This document shows positions 52,879-60,925 of a DNA stretch of 64,000 nt, one piece after another. Source of the DNA: Marinobacter pelagius. Lineage in GTDB: Bacteria; Pseudomonadota; Gammaproteobacteria; Pseudomonadales; Oleiphilaceae. The stretch spans positions 62,001-126,000 of the forward strand of contig NZ_QNRO01000010.1 in the NCBI RefSeq assembly GCF_003315345.1. The letters run 5' to 3'. Within the stretch, counting starts at the first letter, position 1. The number at the start of each line of letters is the position of its first letter. Position numbers and translations under genes: made by a program. The notes below the pieces were generated by a model. The model saw nothing but the letters and a program-made list of their open reading frames with translations. It had not been told where the DNA came from and searched no databases.

Positions 52879-52913
52879 TTAATGTGGCTAATCCGAGCTA
52901 AGGAGAGTTGTAG

Positions 52914-53330
52914 ATGTTTGTGAGCTATCGGAATGCCCGGGGCTTTACGTTGATAGAGTTAATGATCGTTGTAGCGATCATCGGGATTATTGCAGCGATT
53001 GCTTACCCGTCCTATAAAAGTCAGGTTGAGAAAACGAGACGCACAACTGCGCAAGGTGAGTTAATGGAGTTGGCGCAATGGATGGAGCGCCGGCATACCA
53101 AGTCGTTTGACTACAGGGAAAGTGACGGCAGCGCACCCACGTTACCCTTTACAAAATCACCTAGAGAAGGGAGCGCTACTTTTTATAACCTGTCATTCAG
53201 CGGCAACGTCACACAGAATGCCTATCTCTTGCAAGCAGTTCCCACCGGTGCCCAATCGGGAGATCGTTGTGGAACGTTGACGCTCTCATCAACTGGAGCA
53301 CGAGGTGCAGGCGCGTCGGATTGCTGGTAG
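52914..53330 (+). CDS. pilE: Type IV pilus minor pilin PilE
   Basis: Minor pilin of the PilE/pilA-like family, 138 residues. Signal [30 protein letters not shown], shown here as RG^FTLIELMIV with the conserved AYPSY, and a C-terminal pair of cysteines (DRCGTL, SDCW) that could form the D-region disulfide. It follows the PilY2-like gene after 35 bases, with an aaggag site. Last gene of the first pilus operon. Confidence 0.9.
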   Translation: MFVSYRNARGFTLIELMIVVAIIGIIAAIAYPSYKSQVEKTRRTTAQGELMELAQWMERRHTKSFDYRESDGSAPTLPFTKSPREGSATFYNLSFSGNVTQNAYLLQAVPTGAQSGDRCGTLTLSSTGARGAGASDCW

Positions 53331-53338
53331 CTTTATCG

Positions 53339-53372
53339 AAGGGCCGCTTTTACGGCCCTTGTATTCCTCTGT
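53339..53372. terminator. Stem-loop after pilE
   Basis: aagggccg (53339-53346) pairs with cggccctt (53353-53360) around cttrta-like loop bases. The T run is poor (ttgtattcct), so it is a weak terminator between pilE and the convergent fimT-like gene. Confidence 0.6.
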
Positions 53373-53428
53373 GAGCCCGCCCTCAACACGATCTGCTGCT
53401 TCTCTGAGTGGTGCCTTGGTAAATCTTC

Positions 53429-53992
53429 TCAAGTACAGATAATTGGATTGCCATGACGATCCTCGCCAATACCGTCGCCATCACGATCCCTTGATGTGCG
53501 AACTCTTCCTCCCCAGTTGACCACAAGTTGAGTCGCCGCAGTTCTGTCGTCATCAGCGGGGCACCAGATCATGTTTCCAATCGCGTAGTTCGCCGTGCCA
53601 TTTGGCATGAATCGGAAATAAGGCCTGGACGCAGTATTCGCGGTCCATTCCCCGCCTTGCCGCGAATCCAATACTCTGATTACCTCACTATCGTCAGAAA
53701 GTTTCTTATCGGATTCAGGGTCACGAAAAACTGTAATTCTACCGGACCAGTCGTGGGCACATTCATCATTCTCGTCCAGCGGACATAAGGTTACCGTTTG
53801 TTGTTCCACGATGGCCGTATTCCGGGCCAAATTAATCAAGCCGATCATGTCACTGACCGCCGCATGACGGTTGGATTGGCGGATGAGGTTATCCATGGAG
53901 GGCACCGTAATAGTGGCGATTACGGCAACAATGGCTAGCGTGATCAGCAACTCCACGAGAGTGAAGCCGCTGAGCGCGGTTTTTGGTCGCAT
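53429..53992 (-). CDS. Lone reverse FimT/GspH-family minor pilin
   Basis: A 187-residue prepilin in the opposite direction to its neighbours. Signal ALSGFTLVELLITLAIVAVIATITVPSMD, cleaved after SG, with LINLARNTAIVEQQTVTLCP typical of FimT. It lies alone between the two pilus operons, with no partner genes on its strand. ATG 53992 is preferred; the frame opens upstream to 54106. Several cysteines (CP, CAHDW, WCP, CT) could form disulfides. A 248-base gap separates it from the second operon. Confidence 0.85.
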   Translation of the reverse strand: MRPKTALSGFTLVELLITLAIVAVIATITVPSMDNLIRQSNRHAAVSDMIGLINLARNTAIVEQQTVTLCPLDENDECAHDWSGRITVFRDPESDKKLSDDSEVIRVLDSRQGGEWTANTASRPYFRFMPNGTANYAIGNMIWCPADDDRTAATQLVVNWGGRVRTSRDRDGDGIGEDRHGNPIICT

Positions 53993-54240
53993 CAGACTAT
54001 TCCTTGTCCAGTTCTTCGATTTATTGGGCATCCTGCCCGCGGTAATGTTAAACCGGATTCTTGTTAATATAAAAGTGGGATGGGGGCATATCTGCTTAGA
54101 CAGCATCGTTATAGGAATGTAAAAGTTTAAAAAATGGCCTGCTTACAGCTTTAAGGCCACTGCTCTAGCTAGCAAACTCATGATAAGACTGGTTTGAAAA
54201 GGGGCAATTTGGCTGCCTCTCAGGGTCTTGAGGGTTATGC

Positions 54241-54753
54241 ATGGCTTACTCACGTTCCAATGGCTTCACTTTGATAGAGCTGGTAATCACCCTGGCAGTC
54301 CTCGCCATCGTGGTCACCTGGGCCATTCCCTCGTTCCTGACCCTGATCCAGCAAAACCGACTGACGGCCACGACCAATCAGATGCTTGGGGTCGTCAGCC
54401 AAGCGCGAGGTGAGGCATTGCGTCGATCAGACCGGGTTTGGGTATCTCCCCTGGATGGATCTTCCTGGTCTTCCGGTGTCGTTATCTGGCGTGATGAAAA
54501 CGACGATGGGGCTCGAACGGATGCGGAAGTGATTCGGCTGGTTCAGGGGCCGGGAAACTCCATATCGATAGCCGGCACCTCTACCACGCTTGCGACCGCG
54601 CCCTTCGGTTTTGACGGCGGTGGTTTCGCCATTGAAGAGCAGGCTTACAGCCTGACTTTTTGCAGTGACCGTCTTCCTGAAGGGCAGGTCCTCGAGGTCA
54701 ACGGTGGCGGCCAGATCCGGACCGAAAGCGTTGCCTGTGGAGGTGGTGGATGA
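54241..54753 (+). CDS. fimU: Type IV pilus minor pilin FimU-type (cluster 2)
   Basis: A GspH/FimU minor pilin, 170 residues. The signal SNGFTLIELVITLAVLAIVVTWAIPSF is cleaved after NG. NRLTATTNQMLGVVSQARGEALRRSDRV matches the FimU core; both are given as partial motifs. First gene of a second fimU-pilV-pilW-pilX-pilY1 run that parallels the first. GC is closer to the core genes than in cluster 1. A gaggg site precedes the ATG. Confidence 0.9.
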   Translation: MAYSRSNGFTLIELVITLAVLAIVVTWAIPSFLTLIQQNRLTATTNQMLGVVSQARGEALRRSDRVWVSPLDGSSWSSGVVIWRDENDDGARTDAEVIRLVQGPGNSISIAGTSTTLATAPFGFDGGGFAIEEQAYSLTFCSDRLPEGQVLEVNGGGQIRTESVACGGGG

Positions 54754-55226
54754 TCAGACAACAACGTGGTGTCGGGATGATCGAGATCCTGGTCGCGGTA
54801 TTGATCTTTGCTATCGGCCTTCTTGGCGTGGGCGGCATGCAGATTTTCGCGTTAAAGATGAATACCAATGCGGAGATCCGTACCCGGGCAAACCTGTTGG
54901 CGATGGATATGGTGGAGCGGATGCGAGCCAATCCAAGCCAGTGGGATGAGTACCCCATGACTGCAGCTGAATGCAGTAGCGCTGTTTCGGATTCTCCCAG
55001 TTCTACGGATATTGCAGCATTGGATCGCAGTCTTTGGTGCCAGAAGCTGGAACGGGAACTCCCTGAAGGCGAAGGCACCATCGCGATGACCAATGGTGTT
55101 GTCACCATAACCCTGAATTGGCAGGAGCGTGAGGGGCGAGAGATAACTGACGCCGATGGCAGTGGGACAGGGAGCGAGTTGGCTGAGCACGAATTTGTTC
55201 TGCGAGCGAGGCTGACCAATGTCTGA
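54750..55226 (+). CDS. pilV: Type IV pilus minor pilin PilV (cluster 2)
   Basis: 158-residue PilV-type minor pilin: QRGVGMIEILVAVLIFAIGLLGVGG near the N-terminus (unusual GMIEIL in place of the common GFSLIEVL), with MDMVERMRANPSQWDEYP following the helix. Starts inside the fimU stop (ATGA) and overlaps pilW by 8 bases, so translation is coupled. Confidence 0.9.
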   Translation: MIRQQRGVGMIEILVAVLIFAIGLLGVGGMQIFALKMNTNAEIRTRANLLAMDMVERMRANPSQWDEYPMTAAECSSAVSDSPSSTDIAALDRSLWCQKLERELPEGEGTIAMTNGVVTITLNWQEREGREITDADGSGTGSELAEHEFVLRARLTNV

Positions 55227-56301
55227 CGTACGGTTGCAGATGCCTGTTGCCCAGCGAGGCTTATCGCTCGTTGAGCTGATGATCTCCATGACCCTTGGAC
55301 TCATCCTCGTGGCCGGCCTCGTCCAGATCTTCGTCACCAATAAGCAGTCATTCACCCTGAGCCGTGCCGTAGCCAATGTGCAGGAGTCCGGTCGCGAGGG
55401 CGCAATGATCCTGGGGCGGGAGATTCGCAATGCCGACTACTGGGGATGCATTTCCGCGGCCACGTCCGTACAGAACAACCTCAACTCAGCCTCCGCAGGG
55501 GACGTGCTGGACTTCAGCCGCGGGCTGGAAATCTACCCGGATGGGGATACCAACAATGCCATTGTGGATGGCTCCCATGTGATTCTGCTCAGGGGGATTT
55601 CAGGCGCGCCTGAGGTTGGAGTCGATAAGGTTCCGGCGGCGGACTCTGCGTCACTGCATGTGACGGATTCCTCCTCCTTTGCTGAGGGTGACATCCTGCT
55701 GGTCACCGATTGCGAAAACGCCAATATCTTTCAGGCAACCAATGTCAACGATAAGGGCAATGACCTGATCGTACACAACAAGGGCGGCACCTTTGATCCC
55801 GGCAATGCGATCAAGACCATGCCCAAGAAATATACCGAGAATGCCAAGATTTACCGCCCCTCGGTAACCCGTTATTCGATCCAGGCTGATGATCAGGGCC
55901 GTCGCTCCCTGGTAGTCGAGAGGGCGTTGCTTGCCGATAACAGTGGCAATGCCGATGGCTTTGGTGACCCGGTCGAACTGGTCGCTGAGATCCGCGACAT
56001 GAGAACGCTCATCGGCGTCGACACCAACGATGATCTTGCGGTCGAGGAGTGGCGTGATCCGCCCGCCCCGAGTGATGCCGATTCCGAGGATGTTCTTGCT
56101 CGGACACTCGCCGTTCGTGTCAGCCTGCTTGTGCGCTCCAGGGACGACAGCGTGAGCGATGATCCGGTCGATTTCTGTTTTCCGGGATGGCTCGAATGTT
56201 CGAGCGCCGCAACTGGCCTTCAGACGCCGGCGGACAGTGCCCTGTATCGCGAGTACTCCTTCACCGCCAGCGTTCGCAACCGCATTTTCGGGGGTAATTG
56301 A
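55219..56301 (+). CDS. pilW: Type IV pilus minor pilin PilW (cluster 2)
   Basis: 360-residue PilW-type minor pilin: QRGLSLVELMISMTLGLILVAGL signal; VQESGREGAMILGREIRNADYWGC and CFPGWLEC align with the first PilW at 47384. The stop TGA overlaps the pilX ATG at 56301. Confidence 0.9.
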   Translation: MSDVRLQMPVAQRGLSLVELMISMTLGLILVAGLVQIFVTNKQSFTLSRAVANVQESGREGAMILGREIRNADYWGCISAATSVQNNLNSASAGDVLDFSRGLEIYPDGDTNNAIVDGSHVILLRGISGAPEVGVDKVPAADSASLHVTDSSSFAEGDILLVTDCENANIFQATNVNDKGNDLIVHNKGGTFDPGNAIKTMPKKYTENAKIYRPSVTRYSIQADDQGRRSLVVERALLADNSGNADGFGDPVELVAEIRDMRTLIGVDTNDDLAVEEWRDPPAPSDADSEDVLARTLAVRVSLLVRSRDDSVSDDPVDFCFPGWLECSSAATGLQTPADSALYREYSFTASVRNRIFGGN

Positions 56302-56855
56302 TGGGCCATTATCCTAAGCAGAGGGGCGTCGCTCTGGTCATGACTCTGCTGATCCTGCTGGTGCTCACCCTACTGGCCTCCAGCAATCTTGATCGGGTTA
56401 CCATGCAGGAGCTTATGGTGAATGCCCAGAGAGAGGGCGATGTCAGCCTTGAACTTACCGAAGAGGTTATCCGGGAAGCCGAACGGCGGATTGATGACGG
56501 GTTGGTGGTGTTGTCCGATTTCGACACCAACGGTCCGCTGTATGAGCCGGGTGCAGCGCCGGATTTCGACGATCCCGATGCCTGGGGCGAGAATAACAGT
56601 TTTGCAGCCACGGCCACCTACAACGCCTGGTTGGAATCCTTTGAGGGCCGGAGTATGCCGGTTCCCCGGTATTTTATTGAGCTTGTTGGCGATGTGGCAG
56701 GGGTGAGTCAGGTGACGGACGTTGTCATGGCCGGCCGGCAGGATATGGTGACAGGAGCCGCGCGCCCCCTGGGATTCCGGATCGTTGCCATGTCCCGGGG
56801 ATTCAGCGGTAACGCCCGCCGAATTGTTGAAGTCTATTACGCAGGTGAGCTATGA
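56301..56855 (+). CDS. pilX: Type IV pilus minor pilin PilX (cluster 2)
   Basis: PilX-type minor pilin, 184 residues from ATG 56301 (TTG 56298 also opens the frame). N-terminus MGHYPKQRGVALVMTLLILL with cleavage after QRG, and a C-terminal FSGNARRIVEVYYAGEL matching the first PilX in style. Overlaps pilY1 by four bases. Confidence 0.88.
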   Translation: MGHYPKQRGVALVMTLLILLVLTLLASSNLDRVTMQELMVNAQREGDVSLELTEEVIREAERRIDDGLVVLSDFDTNGPLYEPGAAPDFDDPDAWGENNSFAATATYNAWLESFEGRSMPVPRYFIELVGDVAGVSQVTDVVMAGRQDMVTGAARPLGFRIVAMSRGFSGNARRIVEVYYAGEL

Positions 56856-59800
56856 GCACGCGTTTGGCAAAGACCCTCTGCAATTTTCTGATCGCATTCG
56901 GCCTGGTATTCCCGGCGGCTGGTTTCGGCGCTGAGCTGAACCCGTCGCAAACGCCGCTGTTCATCAGTCAGGGCGTAAAGCACAACGTCGTATTTGTAAT
57001 GGACGACTCCCGGTATATGGATATGGAGGTGCTTTTCGGCGGTGCGGCCTATGGGCGAGCTGATGACGAAACGTTGACCACTTGGATCGGCAACCTTATT
57101 CAGGAAACCGCGCCCACATTCGATAATGAGGACCTCGCAGACTTCAAGGACACTGTCACCAACAGCCTCATTGGTAACGCTAATTACGGCTATCTTTTCG
57201 AAACCTTCCTCGCACCGGAGTCCGGTGGAACCCGGGAGTACAACGGCCAGCGGCTTAATGAGGATTACCTGGTTGTGCCACCGATCAGTGCCTACGGGTT
57301 CATGCGATCCAGCGCTTATAACCCCCAATATTACGATCCCTCGGTGAGCTATGAGCCCTGGTCGGGCTCGGACTATGCCAATGCAGAGATTGGCAATCCT
57401 TTGCTTGACCCTAACTACGAGCTGACTTTTGAAGAGGCTTCCACCACCGCTGGGGCGGCTCTTCTCGATGGCTTCACCAGTTTCTTTGAAGACAGTTGGT
57501 GTGCGGCCGCCGAGTGGTGGGCTGACTGGGGTTTGGCGGAAGTGCCGGAATATTGCAATGACAACTATCCGTTGGCCGAGACAAAGATTCTGCCCTTTGC
57601 GTTCTCCGGGGCTCTGGGCGAACAGCTTCGTATCGGTAATCAGACCCTGGAGAATGCCGGCACCATCCTGAGTGAAACTGTGAATGGCAGTATGAGCCTG
57701 TCTGAACTGACTCGTGAGGGGCTGGGCTGTACCGCTGAGCAGATCTCGAGCAACCTCCGGGACTTCTTTGGTGATCTGGTTCAGGATGTGTTTTATCAGT
57801 GCGTGACTTTTACCCCTGCTACCTACTATGTTCCTGTTGAAAATGGTAGCTACAGCCTGTGGTTCGATCCGCTAAATCAAGCCGTGGATGGCAGTTGTTC
57901 CAACCCGAATCCGGAAAACTTTGCGTTATTGGTTGAGCAATGGTCACTGGAAAATTCACTGGTCTTTGAAGACTCCGGCGGCAACTCTTTCCAGGGCGCC
58001 CTTGCCCCGGATGGCCGATGTCTCAAAAAAGTAACCGTCAACGAAGAAAAAACCTATAACGCTGGAACCGACTACGAGAGAAGTTTCGCTGAAGAGATGC
58101 AGAACTTCTCCAACTGGTTCCAGTACCATCGCCGCAGGCACCAGTCCGCACGCTTTGCCCTGGCGGAGTCCCTGCAGTCCATCAGTGGTGTTCGCGCCGA
58201 TCTGACCGTCGTAAATGACCAGGCAACCCCTGTTGCCATGCTGGATACCGATGATCGTAGTGCCGGCGGTGATTTTGAAACTCTGCTGGAGAAAGTCTTC
58301 CACGCCTATGACGACGTTCCTGCAACCAACGAGTCACCCCTCAGAGGCGCGCTGGATTATGTTGGCACCCAGTACCAGCGCCAGAACACCGGAGCCCCGA
58401 TCCAGTACGAATGCCAGCGCAACTACGCGCTGATGTATACCGATGGTTTCGCCTCGGATTATGGCGCCGGACAGGAAACCCTCGGAGATATCGCGTCTAC
58501 CTACTACACCGGCAACCTCAGGCCGGACATGCCCGCGGGCCAGGTCAATGTCCCCGGTCAATGTATCGATGGCGGCGAGGATTCGTCCCTCGATTGCATC
58601 TCCAACCTCCACATGAATACTTTCGGCGTCCTGCTTGGTGCCAAGGGATCGGTTTATGGTCGGGAGATCGATGGCACGCTCTACGATTCGGTCGCCGATG
58701 CCTATCTTGCACCACCCACCTGGCCCGATGCCAACGACACGACCGATCCGAACATATTCAGTTTTCAGCTGGATGACGTATACCGGGCGACAGTGGAAGG
58801 CAAGGGCGAAATCTACAACGCCCGGCTGCCGGGAGAAATCACCGATGGTTTGAACAAGGCGCTGGAGGATATCGACGATCAGTCCGGCGCGGCCGCAGCG
58901 GTGACATTCAGCAGTGCAACGGTTGAGTCCGATTCGCTCATTTTCAGTGCTATCTTCAACAGCCGCCGCTGGAGTGGTCAACTGGCGGCCCGAAGCCTGA
59001 ACAGCAGTAACGGACGGCTGGTGCAGGAGAGTGGTTCCTACATCGGCGATGTGGTCTGGGAAGCAGGCTCCGAGCTGGATCAGCGCAATCTGGATTTCAA
59101 TCCCCGCCAAATCATCACCTACGACGCCACCAATGCACGTGGCGAGGGATTCGCATGGGCTAACCTGACCTCCGACCAGCGTGCCGATCTACTGGACGGA
59201 ACCGAAGCGATGGATACCACCGCCGCAGAGACGCTGGCCAAGCAGCGGCTGGCTTATCTGCGCGGAGACCGGACCCGGGAGGTGCCCTCGGGGGATTTCC
59301 GGCCCCGTGACAGCCGGCTGGGAGATATCGTCCATAGCGCGCCGGTCTTCGTGGATCGTCCGTCCATGGGCTGGCCTGATAGGGCTCCTTATGGCCTCGA
59401 GGGAGACCGCTACTCGGATTTTCGCAACTCCAGTGCCATCAGCAATCGCACACCAGTGGTCTACGTCGGGGCCAACGATGGCATGTTGCACGCCTTTGAG
59501 GGTACGCGCGAATCCACCGGCGGTAAGGAGCTCTTTGCCTATGTGCCCGACCTGATATTCAGCAGCCAGCAGGGCGAGGGATTGCACTACCTGACCGAAC
59601 CAGGCTATCTGCACCGGTATTACGTCGATCTGACTCCCACTGTTGCCGATGCCTATATTGACATAGGGGACGGCACAGGCGACTCCTGGCGCACAGTTTT
59701 GATTGGTGGCTTGCGTGCTGGCGGGCGGGGCCTGTTTGCGCTCGACATCACGGATCCCGATGGGGTCTCCGAATCGACCGCGGAGGACCTCGTCCTATGG

Positions 59801-60904
59801 GAGTTCGTGGATGATGATCTCGGGTATATCACGGAGCCCGTCAATATCATGCTCACGGATATGGGCGCAGGCTATGAATGGGTTGCTGTCTTTGGCAATG
59901 GCCTTGACGCTCCGAGCGGCAGGACTGGCCTGTTCATCCTGCGTCTTGAAGGCGGGCTCGATGGCACCTGGACAGAAAACTCGGATTACTGGTTCCTGGA
60001 AATGGATTCGGGGCCTTCCGGTGGAATGAATTCAGATGTGCGCCTGATTGATCTGGATGCGGATAATCTGGTCGATCGCATCTATGGCAGCGATCTGGAC
60101 GGCCGGATCTGGGCTCTTGCCTACGACGCAGACAATGATGAGTGGAATAGCGCCTACGGCGGGAATGGCGGGCCGGAGCCCTTGTTTACGACGCCGGCAG
60201 GTCAGCCAGTCACCTCGGCGCCTATGGTTGTCAGGAATGCGGACGTTGGTACTTCCACGCAGAACTATCCGAATCTGCTGGTTCTGTTCGGAACTGGCCG
60301 GTACCTGACCCAGAGCGACATTACCAGTGAGCAGTCTACCCAATCGTTTTACGCTATCTGGGATTCCGGCGTTGAGCAAGCCAACTGGAAGGGGGAGTTG
60401 TTGGAGCGGGATATAACTGAAACCTCGACGGAAGACGGTATTGTTCGCAACCTCAGTGATGCAACTATTGTCTGGAACGACAAGAACAGCGAGCATCTTG
60501 GCTGGTATATCGACTTCGATACCCGGTCCGGAGAGCGGGTCGTGATGATGCCGCAGGTTCGTGGTTCCACCATCTTGTTCAACACCACCATACCGCCCAC
60601 CAACGATTGCGCCTCGAATGGCGCGAGCTTCCGTATGCTCGTCGACCTGGACGGCACCGATCCGGATCGTCAGGTGTTTGATACCAATGGCGACGGTGTC
60701 GTGAACAACCAGGATCGGCTGGCATCAGGCTTTTTCTACACCGGTGGGATACTGTCCATGTCCCGGATACTGGGCAACGTGATGTTCGACAACACCGCGG
60801 GTGGAACCGGGCAGCTCGACGACTTCACCAACGAGAATGTTGTCGATTTTGGTGATCAGACACTGCGTGGAAGACTGGGCTGGCGCGAGTTGATCAGTCG
60901 ATAA
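56852..60904 (+). CDS. pilY1: Type IV pilus tip adhesin PilY1 (cluster 2), degenerate MIDAS-like motif and extra calcium loop
   Basis: Second PilY1, 1350 residues, about 165 longer than the first. Signal peptide ends near GFGA (27). The N-terminal metal motif reads DDSRY (51-55): DxSxY, not DxSxS, so the last serine is lost. The C-terminal beta-propeller has a canonical calcium loop DLDADNLVD (D1067, D1069, D1071, D1075). Near the end DTNGDGVVNNQD (about 1277-1288) matches a dockerin/EF-hand calcium loop and has no counterpart in the first copy. Start overlaps pilX (ATGA). It converges on pilR; a perfect palindrome spans the stop. Confidence 0.9.
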   Translation: MSTRLAKTLCNFLIAFGLVFPAAGFGAELNPSQTPLFISQGVKHNVVFVMDDSRYMDMEVLFGGAAYGRADDETLTTWIGNLIQETAPTFDNEDLADFKDTVTNSLIGNANYGYLFETFLAPESGGTREYNGQRLNEDYLVVPPISAYGFMRSSAYNPQYYDPSVSYEPWSGSDYANAEIGNPLLDPNYELTFEEASTTAGAALLDGFTSFFEDSWCAAAEWWADWGLAEVPEYCNDNYPLAETKILPFAFSGALGEQLRIGNQTLENAGTILSETVNGSMSLSELTREGLGCTAEQISSNLRDFFGDLVQDVFYQCVTFTPATYYVPVENGSYSLWFDPLNQAVDGSCSNPNPENFALLVEQWSLENSLVFEDSGGNSFQGALAPDGRCLKKVTVNEEKTYNAGTDYERSFAEEMQNFSNWFQYHRRRHQSARFALAESLQSISGVRADLTVVNDQATPVAMLDTDDRSAGGDFETLLEKVFHAYDDVPATNESPLRGALDYVGTQYQRQNTGAPIQYECQRNYALMYTDGFASDYGAGQETLGDIASTYYTGNLRPDMPAGQVNVPGQCIDGGEDSSLDCISNLHMNTFGVLLGAKGSVYGREIDGTLYDSVADAYLAPPTWPDANDTTDPNIFSFQLDDVYRATVEGKGEIYNARLPGEITDGLNKALEDIDDQSGAAAAVTFSSATVESDSLIFSAIFNSRRWSGQLAARSLNSSNGRLVQESGSYIGDVVWEAGSELDQRNLDFNPRQIITYDATNARGEGFAWANLTSDQRADLLDGTEAMDTTAAETLAKQRLAYLRGDRTREVPSGDFRPRDSRLGDIVHSAPVFVDRPSMGWPDRAPYGLEGDRYSDFRNSSAISNRTPVVYVGANDGMLHAFEGTRESTGGKELFAYVPDLIFSSQQGEGLHYLTEPGYLHRYYVDLTPTVADAYIDIGDGTGDSWRTVLIGGLRAGGRGLFALDITDPDGVSESTAEDLVLWEFVDDDLGYITEPVNIMLTDMGAGYEWVAVFGNGLDAPSGRTGLFILRLEGGLDGTWTENSDYWFLEMDSGPSGGMNSDVRLIDLDADNLVDRIYGSDLDGRIWALAYDADNDEWNSAYGGNGGPEPLFTTPAGQPVTSAPMVVRNADVGTSTQNYPNLLVLFGTGRYLTQSDITSEQSTQSFYAIWDSGVEQANWKGELLERDITETSTEDGIVRNLSDATIVWNDKNSEHLGWYIDFDTRSGERVVMMPQVRGSTILFNTTIPPTNDCASNGASFRMLVDLDGTDPDRQVFDTNGDGVVNNQDRLASGFFYTGGILSMSRILGNVMFDNTAGGTGQLDDFTNENVVDFGDQTLRGRLGWRELISR

Positions 60905-60918
60905 GGGGCGCCCCTTAT
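60901..60918. terminator. Perfect 18-base palindrome at the pilY1/pilR convergence
   Basis: ataaggggc is followed directly by its reverse complement gccccttat. It includes the pilY1 stop codon (60902-60904) and ends 8 bases before the pilR stop. It may act as a hairpin terminator, though it lacks a loop and a T run. Confidence 0.4.
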
Positions 60919-60925
60919 CGGCTGG

